The notes below the pieces were generated by a model that ran no database searches, had not been told where the DNA came from, and was given only the letters and a program-made list of their open reading frames with translations. From positions 6,696,001-6,760,000 of the forward strand of contig JAHEWK010000001.1 in the NCBI GenBank assembly GCA_020740775.1: a stretch of DNA of 64,000 bases, read 5' to 3'. Positions 30,930 through 42,779 of this stretch are shown in pieces. Source of the stretch: Ilyonectria destructans. Taxonomy: Eukaryota; Ascomycota; Sordariomycetes; Hypocreales; Nectriaceae. How positions within the stretch are numbered: the stretch's first letter is position 1; each line of letters begins with the position of its first letter. A program made the translations under genes and the position numbers.

Positions 30930-31930
30930 TTGTCACCGCCGTCGTTGCGACGAATTCCTGATACATTGTCTTGTAGTAAGATTCACTTCCTCTTCTCCGT
31001 TGTGCTGTATCAAAACATCAGCGACCTCCATCCCCAGATAAGGAGGTAAGAAGGGGGGTTGGTATAGACACTTACCGCCAGGCCCAAGACTGGCACTCTT
31101 CCCACAAAGCAATGCTGAGAACTGAGCCCATTGGCTTTGAAGACGGTCGACGTGCGATGGATTCCACCATCAATGGCGATTCCGATCTTACCGGCGGCCG
31201 TAGGTGTGCATTCGGGCAAAGCGCCGAGCGTGGCCGGGACGCCGTCAAGCTTTCGTCCACCGTGGTTTGAGATTAGCAGGCGTGCTTGATGGCAAGAAGA
31301 ACATCCTCCGCCGTAACTATTCCAAAGTCAATTATGTGCGAGATTTGCGGGACCGGACAAAACCTACCCCCTTTCAGCCATGGCTCCATCCGTGTCTATC
31401 TCGGAGCCACCGAAGTACTGTTTCTCACCGCACGGTTCTGTCTGAATGATGTCAAATCATGTCGAATACGGGTGCCTAGCTAATAAGCTTACCATGATCA
31501 TTTCCGCTTTCCACCTTAGGACTAGGGTTGTCATCGGGTCTAGGCTCCAGGTTTGGGAACCCAAACTCAGCTGGGTATGAGAAGTCGTTGCGTGACTCGC
31601 GCAGACGACTCCCCAGGACCGGCAAAATCCACTGTTATGAAGAGTGCTTTGTAACCAGCAGCTGGCTCAAGTTAGTTTGTTTCTGAAGCCCGTAAACGGC
31701 ACTTGTCGGGTAGGATCCGGAACTTCGGCACACGGAATGATTCTCTTGGCAAAGGTTTTGTTTGACGAGAGACCTGGATGATGTACAGGTTGTTGCTTTC
31801 ATTGACCGAGACTTCCTCTGGTGGTGTCATCAACCACGACTACAAACACAATGAGATTTCGTTTTTGCTGCTGCTCGTGGTATGCCAATCTCTCCATCCA
31901 TCAGGATGAGCGAATTTCTGCCCGGCGGTT
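30930..31930 (-). pseudogene. FMN-dependent alpha-hydroxyacid dehydrogenase relic
   Basis: Minus-strand pieces in family order. GEIGIPRAAAKTKSHC (31895-31850) is the early region. AAGYKALFITVD (about 31660) is the central strand, and VLGSRLRESRND shares that region in another frame. VTAEDVLLAIKHAC (about 31310) precedes ISNHGGRKLDGVPATLGALP, which carries the FMN/substrate-binding SNHGGRQLD signature. GKIGIAIDGGIHRTSTVF and HCFVGRVPVLGLA follow, then an intron-like gap and MYQEFVATTAV (about 30960), the C-terminal helix. These proteins (glycolate oxidase, lactate dehydrogenase type) oxidise 2-hydroxyacids with FMN. Stops (for example TAA right after KHAC) and several frame changes show it is dead. 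Confidence 0.75.
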
Positions 31931-34514
31931 CAATACAGTGGGACGTGGTCTGAATCAGCCAGCCAGCCCACTGATTCGAAGGGGTAAGCACCTTGTACGT
32001 ACTTTGAGTCCAAAGATTGTTATTGAAGGGTCAATTTAATCCACATCCTGCACAATTAGTGATCTAAGTTTGAATCCATCAAAGGCTGTCTCGTTATCCT
32101 GAAGTGTGATCATATCATTTGACCCATCCTTGCTGTATTCTGCATCCCATCATTAGCAGCATTTTATTCCTATTCCCTGGCTTAATGGGTTACTACCCCG
32201 AACTGTGCTCGGTAGCCTTTTGCCTCCTTTTGCCTCCTTCAAGTTTCAAATCAGCGGTCCAAGGACCTTGGTCGCTACGGAACGGTGATTTCGCCTGAAT
32301 GTGAGTTTAGTACTGAGATATGATTCAGAGTAGGATATCAAATGTGAGCCCCCAATAAAGATCACGCTCGAGGAATCCCAGGGTTCCATTATCTCATCAG
32401 GCTCGACAGTCAACATGTGCTTTGGCAAGTCAAGCCGAGCACCGATAAGAATCGGAGAAACTGACTCCCCCAACGCATTGAGGACGGCGTGAGTGCATGA
32501 ACATTCCGCCTGGCTGGTGTATATGTCAAATTTGACCATCTAGACAAGCTAATACACAACTACAGTCTTCACTTATGCTGTTTCCCTCTTCATACATCAA
32601 CGCGAGCTATCGCCGCTTTAACCTGAGCTGAGCCAGTTGCAGTGCCTGTGATAGCCCACCCATTTTGACAACCCCACTCAATATTTAATCCATCCATCGG
32701 AACACGTTGCAATCTCCCTTGCATCCGGTGCTGTCGCCGATGTGGATGGACATAGAAATCATCATCCACTGAAGTGACCAGCGCAGTGGAGTTATAGGAA
32801 GTCAAGGTGGCGAAGGGGGTTAACACGGTAGATGGAAGCTGCACCTGTAGAATCCTTCACTCGGTGAGATAGATATCGCGGATTAAAAGCGGCTGCCTTC
32901 AGCAATCTGCATAATGTTGCCTGGTCCCTTTTTAAGTTAAACTTTGGAGCCGCCCACTATCGAACTTTGTCAACGAATGTTAGATATCTAGCGTCGGAAT
33001 TGTATGTAATACTCCCGATTCAAAAACCATTGGCGTCATTTCTCCCATTCGTATTCAAAATCGGTTTAGGAAAACGCCTAACCGAGGCATGAGCCGGCTG
33101 TGACGATCCACACGGAAGAGGAAATGGCCGCACATAGCCACCACTGTTCGTCTGTTGGGGGCCGGTAAACAGGCCAGGACCCAGACCATCCGCATCGGGA
33201 AGTGGCCGACCTAATTACTGGTAGAAAGGAGCAGCTTCTCCACCGTGGAGAATCATCAAATTGACCCGCATTTGTGCGAAAAAGAATCTACCGGCTCGTA
33301 TTATGCTCGCTTATGCTGCAGCATCGCGCTAGAATGCTCATCAAACAGGTGGAACTATTGATGTCAGGCAGCTGTTTAAGCAATGGCTAGAATTGTCGAG
33401 AATTGTCGTCACTTGTAGCCACAGCACACAGCACAGCCCACCATCTGCGATCGGCTGCTCCAGCCCAGCGATTGTCGCTCTGAAGGATCGTAGGATTGAT
33501 GTTCGGCGGGGCTCACGAAGCTGACTACGGAAGTTCTCTTCATCAGCCACCGTCGAGGGAATGAGGAGACGCGGGGAGGGGGGGAGAAAGATGCATGTGT
33601 TGTCCAAGTGACCGTTTGAGCTTTGTCAGAGAAAAGTAGCATCAACCAGCAGGCATCCATTAATGACCTTCTGACCGCCTCGCGTTCGATCTGGAAACGG
33701 TAACAAAAATCATCTCGTGCATTGATGGGTTAGGCTCCAATATAAATTCGATGCGCTTGGCCTCAAACGGGACCAGGCAACCGGGAATTTCAACCACCCA
33801 TCGCGTGCCGCCAATCGTCTCATTACGACGCCTCCAGACAAGGGAGAACTTTGGGAATTTAGTGGTTTTGGGTATCTCGGGCCAACGCTCAATCCCCTCG
33901 ACCACTCAGCCCTGCTGTTACTGAGGCCGGGGCGGTAGGATGTGCATCCCTGCTCATCCCTTACTCAGTGTCGTATCAGAGGCTGTGATCCCAATCTCCA
34001 CGGAAGCGCCCGCGGAAATCTTCTCTGGTAGACGCACTACAAACATGTCTACTGCGTGTTAAAATGGCTCAAAAATGTACCGGAATTATGCCCATTGCGA
34101 CGCGTTCACAAAGACCAAGTTAAGTTATTGGCCCCGGTCAGTTACCCGTTGTGGATACGAAAATGCTGGTACATGGGGGTGCCAACACATGGGCAGATCG
34201 CTATGTGGCACAGAGTCCACAGCCCATTTTTAATGAGTACGCATTAGACACATGAAACCCACATTCTGGGGCTGAGCTGCACCTACAGGGACTAAAAAGC
34301 TTAGCCTTAGAAGGGCGGTTAAACAGGGTTGGCTGTGCACTATTGATGTACACTCCTTTGATGGGTCTTTGACAGCTCACCCTGATCAGGCTGCCGTTTT
34401 TCTCTCCTGCAATGATTTGAATTCTCCCTTCGACCGCAGTATTTGGTGAGAAGTTGACAAGAAGCTTGAGGTCTATTTCAAAAGCCGCGAACTTGTCTCT
34501 CTTGTTGAGTCAAA
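31931..34514. other. long gene-poor stretch
   Basis: About 2.6 kb. Minus-strand frames at 32246-32539, 32590-32844 and 33660-33905 (RWVVEIPGCLVPFEAKRIEF) are open but unrecognised. A direct duplication CCTTTTGCCTCCTTTTGCCT lies near 32214-32238. The right end should hold the promoter of the gene at 34515. Confidence 0.4.
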
Positions 34515-36241
34515 ATGTCTTGGAGCTATCGGCTCCTGGGCCAACCTGCCTCCGTTGATGACAACCTGGAGATGCAAAAAGGCAAGCCGGCTGGAACTTG
34601 GCCAATGCGTACACGCCTGGTAACGAGGCTGCTGCTACGAGCAATCCTCTTCTTGCTAGTAACCGCTGCTGCTGTTTACCTCTATGCATCATTCCTTGCA
34701 GTCGATGTGAGTTGCCGCAATGGATTTGTTTGACGCGAATTCTTTACTGATTCCAAGGCGTTGCGCAGAGCCCCAAAGCCCGCCTCTTGAAAGCGGCAAG
34801 CGGTCCTCTTTCCGAAGTAACATTCTCCGATGGACAAGATCTGGCAAGTGGACAGCGACGATTCGTGGTTGTCATTCCCGCAGACAGCCCAAATCCAAAC
34901 TTGTGCAAGCTCATTACCAGTGCAATTGCGTTGGGATACCCAAGCCCAGTTGTTGTCAACTGGGAAGAGACGTCCTACAAAGCCGAGGGCGGGTTTTGGG
35001 GCCCTTATCTGGGCAAGATTTCCGGCACTTTGGAGTACTTGGATCGAGTTACGCTTCCTGACGCCAATACTGGGGACAAGTTGGATGACGACGACTTGGT
35101 CCTGATTGTGGACGCCTACGATGTCTGGTTTCAACTGCCTCCGAATATGCTGTTGCATCGATACCACGAGAGTAACAAAAGGGCAAACGCTCGACTTGCG
35201 GCGCAGTGGGGATCCGCCGGCATGCCTATGAAACAGACGATTGTTGTCTCGGCCCAGAAACGGTGTTTTCCTACGAAAAAGGAGGGATCCAACCTTCATT
35301 GTGATGCCCTGCCTGAGAGCGACCTACCAGCCGATGCCTACGGCGCGAAAACCGACACCAATATCAAAGACTACCACACTGTCCGACCGCGCTATATGAA
35401 CAGCGGGAGCTTCATGGGACCGGCCGGAGATATGAAGCGGTACTTCCGACGCGTGAAAGAAAGATTAGAAAAGGGACTCGCAGAAGATTTGCCGTTTCCT
35501 GGAGATCAAGGCATCTTTGCGGAGATTTTTGGCGAGCAGGAGGTTTGGCGACAATGGCGACGAGATTTCCACGCCTCTCCTATGTCAGATGCCATGCCCG
35601 ACAACGAAGGTGCAGCTTTCATGCAAAGGGATGTCGAATTCCATGTTGGGCTCGACTATACCCAAGATCTCTTCTTGCCTACAGTCTACGAGGAAAACGA
35701 CGGCCGGTTCATATCGCTTAACAACAAATCAGTCATCGAACAGCACTCTTCCAAATTGGGCATCTCGCCCGTTCATCTCCTCGGCGTTCCGAAGGATTTG
35801 GTCAACACCTACAACCCGCTTGCAGACATTCTCCCGGATGCCAATTGGGGAGATATGCCTTTGTACGCGGACTTTTTCACAGCAGCCGTGCCTGTGGTAT
35901 TACACCACAACGCATGGAAGGACGGAGTTAAGAAACGGCGGATCTGGTGGTGGGATCAAACTTGGTACTTTCCGCATCTTCGACAATTGCTCGAGTTGCA
36001 CATGAAGCCAGGCAAGCTACGACCCTTGGCAAAACTGCCTGCTCGCAGCGGGCACTTGGAATACTTTGCACCCAGGTCGGATGCGCAAATGAGAAAGCCT
36101 AGGGCGTTCAATCGGGATACGGTCAAGACGGGATTCACCGAGATAGAATTGAATGCGGTGTGTCGGTACGAAGACGAGACGAAGGACTCGGAGCAACACT
36201 GGTACAATGAGGTGTTCAGGGATAACAAAGGCCCAATGTAG
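34515..36241 (+). CDS. type II membrane glycosyltransferase-like protein (PLOD/LH3-type GT fold)
   Basis: Two exons (34515-34706, 34769-36241) total 1,665 nt, 554 aa. A cytosolic tail of about 35 residues is followed by a single membrane helix (about 37-62, LLLRAILFLLVTAAAVYLYA), the plan of Golgi type II transferases. The lumenal part contains RRFVVVIPADSPNPNLCKLI, GYPSPVVVNWEETSYKAEGG, then LDDDDLVLIVDAYDVWFQLP with a D-x-x-D metal-site-like motif. RYMNSGSFMGPAGDMKRYF and PFPGDQGIFAEIFGEQ are the acceptor-side and GDQ motifs seen in glycosyltransferases related to procollagen-modifying enzymes. RIWWWDQTWYFPHLRQLLEL and a basic C-terminal region follow. Sugar and acceptor are unknown; a role in cell-surface glycan synthesis is an inference. 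It is intact while its neighbours on both sides are decayed. Confidence 0.82.
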
Positions 36242-36970
36242 ATATAAATACCCAAAAGACTCAGCGAGCTTTCCTAATTGATAAACACTTTTTTTTTACA
36301 TCCTGTAGGGTTGCACCTAAGCTAGTGGACAAGGAGTTGCTGGTTTGTGCCAAGTGCTCATCCATAAGAGCGGCGATGCATCATGGGAGTCTGTCCCCGT
36401 CCTCTGCCACGATGCCTATCACATATCATCAGCTCTCCGCATTCCCAAGCCTATCCTTGGCAGTTAATTCCTCTTTCGTGATGGTGGTCTTATTTGTATT
36501 ATGTGGGGAACTCGTTCTCGGCCTGTCCATTTGGGCTGCACATCAATCTTGCCAACATGAACTGTGCGGCCTCGTTGGCCCATGACGCTGTACAGCACCT
36601 TTGAGTCAACACCTGGGTGTCAGAGACACTGGTGGGACTCTCTTCATTGATATCACCGCCACTCTTGGCGGCCAGGGGCCGGAAGAAGCGGCCAGAGGCA
36701 AATAACTCCAGTCCAATCGGATCCGTCAACTCCAACTCCGCCAGCGCCTCTCGGCAGATGCCATTTTCGGAGAAGCCTAATAACTCCCGCTGGCCTTGTT
36801 TTCTTACAGCTCACCACCTTTTAAGGTGAGCAATAATCGTGTACTGGAGGCGAATATTCTTTACAACTTTGTCACGGGCTATGGCTACGATACGTACACT
36901 ACCTCCCTATATTGGCTTTGAATTCGTGACATTCACACTTAGCACGACACCCCGTAATTCTGCATCGATC
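36242..36970. other. intergenic
   Basis: About 730 bases with a T9 run near 36290. No gene recognised. Confidence 0.45.
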
Positions 36971-37658
36971 ATGGCTGAAGATCGAAAGCTCCACACTCTT
37001 GTTGTGGGCACTGGCGGAGTTGGCACCATGACTTGTGTCGCGCTGGAGAAATCCGGCCGCGACCGTCACAGCCGTACTCAGGTCCAGCTACGAGCAGGCC
37101 AAAGCCCGCGGCTTCGACATAGACTGGTGTAATTACGCGAAATTATCCGGATGACGACCTTTGCTGGTCAGTTCGTATTCAGATTGCCCAAGGTTCCTTC
37201 ACCTAAGTGGATGAGACTGTCTACAAGCGATGGCGCAAGGTGCTCCAGAACGGTATATTCAGCCCCGCAAGCAGCACAACTAATAAGTATTCATCCGCAT
37301 GCTGATCACTCATTTTGAAGTGCGCGACTACCTGGCTCGATAGCGCCGCAATCCGCCGCTACGGGGGCGAGAGCAGCCTCCTTCGGCCGGTAATGGAAGA
37401 AATGGCATCGATTGCTCGTGCGAATAGCTACGACCTTGCTGCCAACATTGTAGACGCAATTCTCGATACAACACCGATCGAGTCGTCATTCAGACCAAGC
37501 ATATGGTCGATGTGGATAAGGGAAACCCGATGGAGGTAGAGGTTATTCTGGGGAATCCGCTACGGATTGCTTGGAAGCTTAGTGCCAAGACGCCAATCCG
37601 GGATAACACGTCCTGGATGTTGCGGTTGGTCCAGGCGGGACTACTGGGACAGCCATGA
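36971..37658 (+). pseudogene. ketopantoate reductase (ApbA/PanE family) relic
   Basis: It begins with an intact-looking N-terminus, MAEDRKLHTLVVGTGGVGTM, the NADP-binding GxGxxG motif. A one-base shift near 37055 leads to TVTAVLRSSYEQAKARGFDI. The middle is poorly preserved with stops. From 37370 one reads LLRPVMEEMASIARANSYDL, then after another shift near 37495 HMVDVDKGNPMEVEVILGNP and LRIAWKL, the diagnostic C-terminal substrate-binding segment, ending at TGA 37656-37658. The family reduces 2-dehydropantoate and related 2-oxoacids. At least two frameshifts and several stops make it non-functional. Confidence 0.75.
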
Positions 37659-37697
37659 TTTAATTATTCTTATACTTTTTGTCTACTTATTTAATTA

Positions 37698-38198
37698 TTA
37701 CAATGAAGCAATCGCTTCAATTTCCATCTCAGCCCCAAGGGGCAATTCCGCAACACACACACACGTTCGTGCCTGGCATCGTCGGTTAGCAACTCGTCAG
37801 TTCAGAAGACAGAGTTTCGGGCGCTCACGGGCTTGGGATCCTCTGTAAAGAACTTGGCGTATGCCTCGTTGAGCTTGGGGTAATGGTCCATGCTTGAGAG
37901 GAAGATGGTGATCTTCACAGCCTTATTCAGGCTAGTACCAGCGGCCTCGAGCACTGCGTTAAGGTTGCTAAGAGCTTGAGTCTGCATGTGCCGAATTAGT
38001 CCTGTGGAACTGGGCTCAATGGCAATGGCTTGTACATACCGCACGCGCAGCTGCGTCACCCTCCACAAACTTGCCGGTGGTAGGGTCGAGGCCTAGAGCA
38101 CCCGAACAGTAGACCATGCCATTGCAGATGATGGCCTGGGACATCAGCGGGCTAGGTGCCGGGGCATTGGGGCTGAGGGCAGCGGTTCGAGTAGACAT
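37698..38198 (-). CDS. RidA (YjgF/YER057c/UK114) family enamine/imine deaminase
   Basis: Three exons (38198-38040, 37981-37829, 37772-37698) total 387 nt, 128 aa, the usual length for RidA. The second intron (37828-37773; donor GTGAGC, branch GCTAAC) removes a stop that would otherwise end the frame at 37802. Motifs: SPNAPAPSPLMSQAIICNG and YCSGALGLDPTTGKFVEGD at the N-terminus, TQALSNLNAVLEAAGTSLNK in the middle, and the catalytic PARTCVCVAELPLGAEMEIE, whose Arg binds the carboxylate of the substrate. RidA hydrolyses reactive 2-aminoacrylate or 2-iminoacids released by PLP enzymes, protecting the cell. It sits intact between a dead ketopantoate reductase and a dead aldehyde dehydrogenase. 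An upstream in-frame ATG at 38252 exists, but 38198 gives the standard N-terminus. Confidence 0.9.
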
Positions 38199-38719
38199 GG
38201 TGATTGATGTAAGTGATGTGGGTGAAGGAGCTGACGAGAATGCGGTGCACAAAAAAGGGTACTGAGTTTAGTATTAAGGCCACTTGATCGGTGTCGTTTC
38301 TCGATGCCGGATTTATAATTGTATAACGATGGCGATGGCGAAATGGAAAGCCATTTCATGCCGAGATAATCCAATGCTATCAATACCTAAATGTCGCATC
38401 CACTCTGGGTTGAGAAGTTACAGGCGACCCGCGAGAGCTAGCGGCCCTAAACTGGCAGGCTACAGCGAAAGCCGGAGCTCATGGCCTCGCTTTCGAGTGC
38501 TAATCCGGCGTCGCCCCGCTCTCGGATCCGACGATAACTCGATGGCTGTGGCCGTTGATTGCTTCAGCCAAGGGACGGGCATTGATAGACTTGCTCAGAT
38601 AAAGCCGCTGCTAACCCGCGTTCACAAACGGAAGTTGGCAGCGATATATGTGCAATCATCCTCAGTACAACCAGCACAATAACCGCTACAAACCGTCCCT
38701 TCCACCTGTCCGACTCGTG
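38199..38719. other. divergent intergenic
   Basis: About 520 bases between the RidA start and the ALDH relic; should contain the RidA promoter. Nothing else recognised. Confidence 0.45.
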
Positions 38720-40167
38720 TCTGCCTCCCAGCAGTGCTATATCGATACACAGTGGATTGACGCTAATCTGGCAAGCTATTTAACATTATTGACCCCAGTA
38801 CTGGCCAGATACCAGCTTTCTAGCCCGACAACGGTCCGGACAATTCGACGCGGCTATTCAATCCTTGCACCGCGTATTCCGACCAACCGCTCGGCGTCGC
38901 AGTTGCTCTGGTATCATGGAAATTCCCCGTCGTCATGATTCTGCGAAAAGCCGGACCTGCGTTTGCTGCGGGCTGCACCATGATGGTGAAGTCGTCCCCC
39001 GAAGGTGTGTTTGGCTGGCCATGTTCAGTCATGCTAGAGTGCGGAGACAGCTGAACAGACCCGCGAGGAGTGCGAGGTTGGCTGGACTTGTTAGTAAAGA
39101 GTGGCACACGAATGGAGAACAAACGAACTGATGAAGCACATTGATTGGGCTTTCGTTAAACAGACAATGAATGGATATCGGGACGCCTCTGACGTGTCTT
39201 GCCCTTGCAGACCTGGCTTCGCGGGCTAGATTTCCTCCAGGTGGCTTCAACGTCTTAACAACTTCCTTGGCCAACACACCAAGTCCGTCAGAAGCCATGT
39301 GCCTTCTCACTTATCCAGAAAGTCACTTTCACTGGAAGCACGGGTGTTGGGAAGATTATAGCCGGACTTTGCGCAAAGGACTTGAAGAAGTGCGCACTCT
39401 CGAGTTGGGCGGCAATTGCCCATTTATCGGTTTCGATGATGCAGACCTAGACCAGGCCTCAGAGCAATTTATCTCACTCGAATGAAGACATGCCGGAAAG
39501 CATGCGTCAGGGCTAATAGACTCTATGTTCTATCAGGTGTCTACGATATTTGCCTCGATACTAGTGAAAAAAACAAGGATTCTTGTTGTTAGAGATGTCG
39601 CAAAGGAAGACACGACAATGGGCCTGTTGACCACACCGATGGGGGTTCAGAAGGCGGAAATGCAAGTCTCGGATGATTTTAGCCATGGAGCAAAGCTTGC
39701 GCTGGGCTAAAGGTGTCCTACTAGAGGGGGCTGGCGATGGCAAAGGCACGGGCGAATATTTTATGGCGCCTACAATCTTGATGGGAATGACAAATGGGAC
39801 GCTGATGAGCCAGGAGGAGATGTTCGCTTCAGTAAGAGGGCTGTTCGAGTTTGAAACAGAAGCAGAAGTTTGCAGTGGGCAACCGATACAGGCATAGGCT
39901 GAGCAAGCTATGCGTTCACAAGGAACATTGATCGGATCTGGAGGATGGATCCAGGCGGGCATGGCAGGCTTAGTATGTGCAGTGGTCTTTTGATGTTGGG
40001 GTCCAAAGCTAATTGATAAACAGAAGACTGGAAACAGCTCGGCAGCAGAATGTCCATTTAGAGGGATGAAAGAGCCGGGATACTATAAGGAGAGCGGGAA
40101 GGGTGTGACCGCCAAAGAGTATCTTGTTGCTAAAACTGTGACTATTACTATCGACGATAAATATTAG
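38720..40167 (+). pseudogene. aldehyde dehydrogenase (succinate-semialdehyde type) relic
   Basis: Plus-strand pieces in ALDH order. CYIDTQWIDA (38730) and, one frame over, SGKLFNIIDPSTGQIP give the N-terminus. A large gap (missing about 100 codons) is followed by DQPLGVAVALVSWKFPVVMI and LRKAGPAFAAGCTMMVKSSP (38880-39000), the NAD-binding Lys region. TPLTCLALADLASRA and RFPPGGFNVLTTSLANTP (39180-39290) follow, then LELGGNCPFIGFDDADLDQA with the general base Glu (about 39390-39450). Later come GLLTTPMGVQKAEMQV, SQEEMFASVRGLFEFET, and a C-terminus of NSSAAECPFRGMKEPGYYKE and YLVAKTVTITI, ending TAG 40165-40167. The catalytic Cys segment is damaged. Multiple stops and frameshifts. The NTGNSSAAE...PF ending points to succinate-semialdehyde-type enzymes. 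Confidence 0.8.
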
Positions 40168-40918
40168 ATCATGTCGAGATATGGACGCTTTTACGAGCAA
40201 GTACCAAGTAAATCCATAATCAGAAAGAAAGACTGAATGTATCGAAGAGCTTGTAAGAACCTGCCACCATACAATAAATCTTAAGCACATTGATGTTCGG
40301 ACTTATCGACTACGTATTAAGAGACTTGTGGGGAGTTTCTGGATTTATTCATTTCATGTGTCTCAAAATACGCCACTTACTTCATATGGCAGACCCTTGA
40401 CGGTAAACACCATTGCCTCTCCTGTGTATTATCTTCATCATCACTCCAAATGCTTATCTTCGTGTACACATAGACCTTCTTCATTCAACATTAACTAAGA
40501 TTATTCAAGGATTTGTATAATTGACATGTTTCCATCCTATGTACAGAAGCTCAAGGCCATCAGGATGCCAATATTCGTCAGGCTGGGTTGGGGCCGGGTC
40601 GTGTCCGGCTCCAGCAAACATCCGCATCGAAATCTTAGCCAAGCTTCGCGAAAGGAGCGTAGCCGCCAGACAATACCTTGTCGGTGCAGGTGTCGTCCAA
40701 GGCCTGGTGTCTCATAGTTAGCCCTTTGTTATAGGCTTCGCCAGACGAAGCCTCAGCACTGGACTTGGACATTGCCTTGCAAAATAAAAATATTTAGAGT
40801 GGATGCAGAAGTGTGTAAGCCAAAATCAGAAGCGTAATGAGGATATATATACCTTATATACACTCATTCTCATCTTGAAGCTCAACGTGGGCACAATCGG
40901 TAGATTCAGTAGTGATTG
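40168..40918. other. intergenic
   Basis: About 750 bases between two relics. Nothing recognised. Confidence 0.45.
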
Positions 40919-42314
40919 GCATGCCCACTCGCGTGGTAACTGACACCCAGCGAGAAGGCAAGTCAAGCGTCGCGAGGCGCTATCACAAGCACACAGTGCC
41001 GGTGCGGTGAATCGTCCGTCATATTTCTGCAGGTTGGTTGAAATCGCTATCGCAACTAGTTCGACGATGAGACATTGTGACAGGAGTGTATTTCTAGTCA
41101 GCAGGGAAGGTTGATTATTTCAAGGCCCGAGGCTACTCTCACCCTCGCGTTCTCAACGCTGTAGTGGAGCAAGTCCAGTAGATATCAACTCGGCTTTCAT
41201 GAACCCACTCTACGCCCAATTCGCCGATCGTATCACCAAAGTTCGGCTTCGACTCCATCGTTATCATGTTTTTCGGATTAGAGGCCGTTGAGTCCGCCAT
41301 TAAAGCCTCGCGGAAGTCGGCATACGTAAACAAGCGCGTTAGTCCTGATGAGTAGTAGATCCTGACCACTGATCGCTGCTATCACGGCATCACCCTTGCA
41401 ACCATGTCCCTGTCGAGCGTGATGGCAGATAGTAAGTGCACTGATCCTAGCTCGTTTAATCCGGGGCTAATTATTGACTAGATTTTGGCAAACACTTGCC
41501 TCATGTTGGCCCTGTCAGTCCTTCTGGCAAGCTGATTGAGTTTGGAGAACTCGCCGTTCGTCGGGAGACATTTGAGCATGACGGTCACAGGATCGCAGCT
41601 TCCATGATTGAGCCGGTCCAAGGCCTTGCAGGGTATGAACCCTGTCCGTTTTGATAGAGATTAAGCTTTATCTAACACACGCAGAACCCGGATTCCACTG
41701 AAGGGCTACCTGCGAGCAGTCCAAGATCTGTGCCACAACCACAACACCCTCTTTGTTTGCGACGAGGCCCAGACTGGATTGGGTCGCACAGGGTTTGGCC
41801 TAGCGTTTCAGGCAGAGGACGTCAAGCCCGATCTTGTGACACTCGGCAAAGTTGTGAGGTGGCATGTATCCCGTGCCGGTCCTCATGGGCAAAGCGCACG
41901 TCATGGATGTTATTTTCAAATACGAGATTGCCGGTACCTACTCCGCGTTTCCTGTCGCCTTTGCCGCTGCGCTAGCCACGTTGGATGTTTTGGAGGAGGA
42001 AGATATATCGGAGCGCTCCCAACGGCTGGGAGAGCTCTTAACCAAGACTATCGATGAACTGGCACCCCCGTATGTTCTTGATCATCGGGGTCGGGGCCGA
42101 GGTCTTTTCCAGACCCTGGTCTTGGATGGGTGCCACTACCCGAAAAGTTGGCGCGCTTTCGGTCCTACGAGGTGTGTTTATCGGAACCGGTGCGAATAGA
42201 CTACGGCTCAGTTCGCCACTTACTATCCCAAAAGATGATCTGGTAAAGGCAATTACGATTATTGTGCAGAGTATCAAGGATGTGGAGACAATTGGGAAAA
42301 TTCCCTGGAAGTGA
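40919..42314 (+). pseudogene. class III aminotransferase (ornithine/GABA type) relic
   Basis: Pieces in order for a PLP fold-type I aminotransferase. GYSHPRVLNAVVEQVQ (about 41130) is followed, in another frame, by VDINSAFMNPLYAQFADRIT, then KFGFDSIVIMFFGLEAVESA with the (N)GxEAVE motif, CYHGITLATMSLSS (HGRT-like), and SMIEPVQGLAG (EPVQG motif). NTLFVCDEAQTGLGRTGFGL holds the DEVQTG signature. DLVTLGKVV ends where the catalytic Lys motif (K-x-x-GG) should stand; a frameshift follows and the text resumes MYPVPVLMGKAHVMDV and GTYSAFPVAFAAALATLDVL. The C-terminus VGALSVLRGVFIGTGANRLR and LSSPLTIPKDDLVKA runs to a stop at 42314. Two stops near 41355 and several frame changes show it is dead. The start boundary is approximate. 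Confidence 0.75.
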
Positions 42315-42779
42315 TTACTCGAACTAAAATAGGACATCGGACCAGTCACCAAACATCAGCTCAATGTTTTAAATTTGCACCATATTCATTCAATACAAAA
42401 GCGTCTCAGTCTTGCACTCGATTCTTCCGAGGAACTGGTCAGGCTTGTTGTTAGTACAGGGTAGGTTGCGCGAACAACTTCCCGTTCACACGCGACACAT
42501 TCCCTGATATCCGGGATCAATAAGATAAAATCCCCTTCAGGTACCCGTCCTGAATTCATTTTTGTTATTTTTACAAGGATTAGATCGACTATTGCATACT
42601 CGAAATTATGATGTCGTATATTACTTGAATGCAACCAAAGTGATTCGTCGACGTCCCATCCTAAGACATGTTGAACATAACAGAAGCACAGACGTTTATT
42701 CCATCAACTTTTACGTTTCACTAAATCAATCTGAAATGAAGCTTGACACATACCTCGGAAGACAGCCCACGGGCACCAC

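Noticed and set aside
37802..38252. RidA gene ending at the TGA at 37802
   Set aside because: That would lose the conserved PxRTCV...LPLG segment, which is found intact after a normal intron at 37828-37773.
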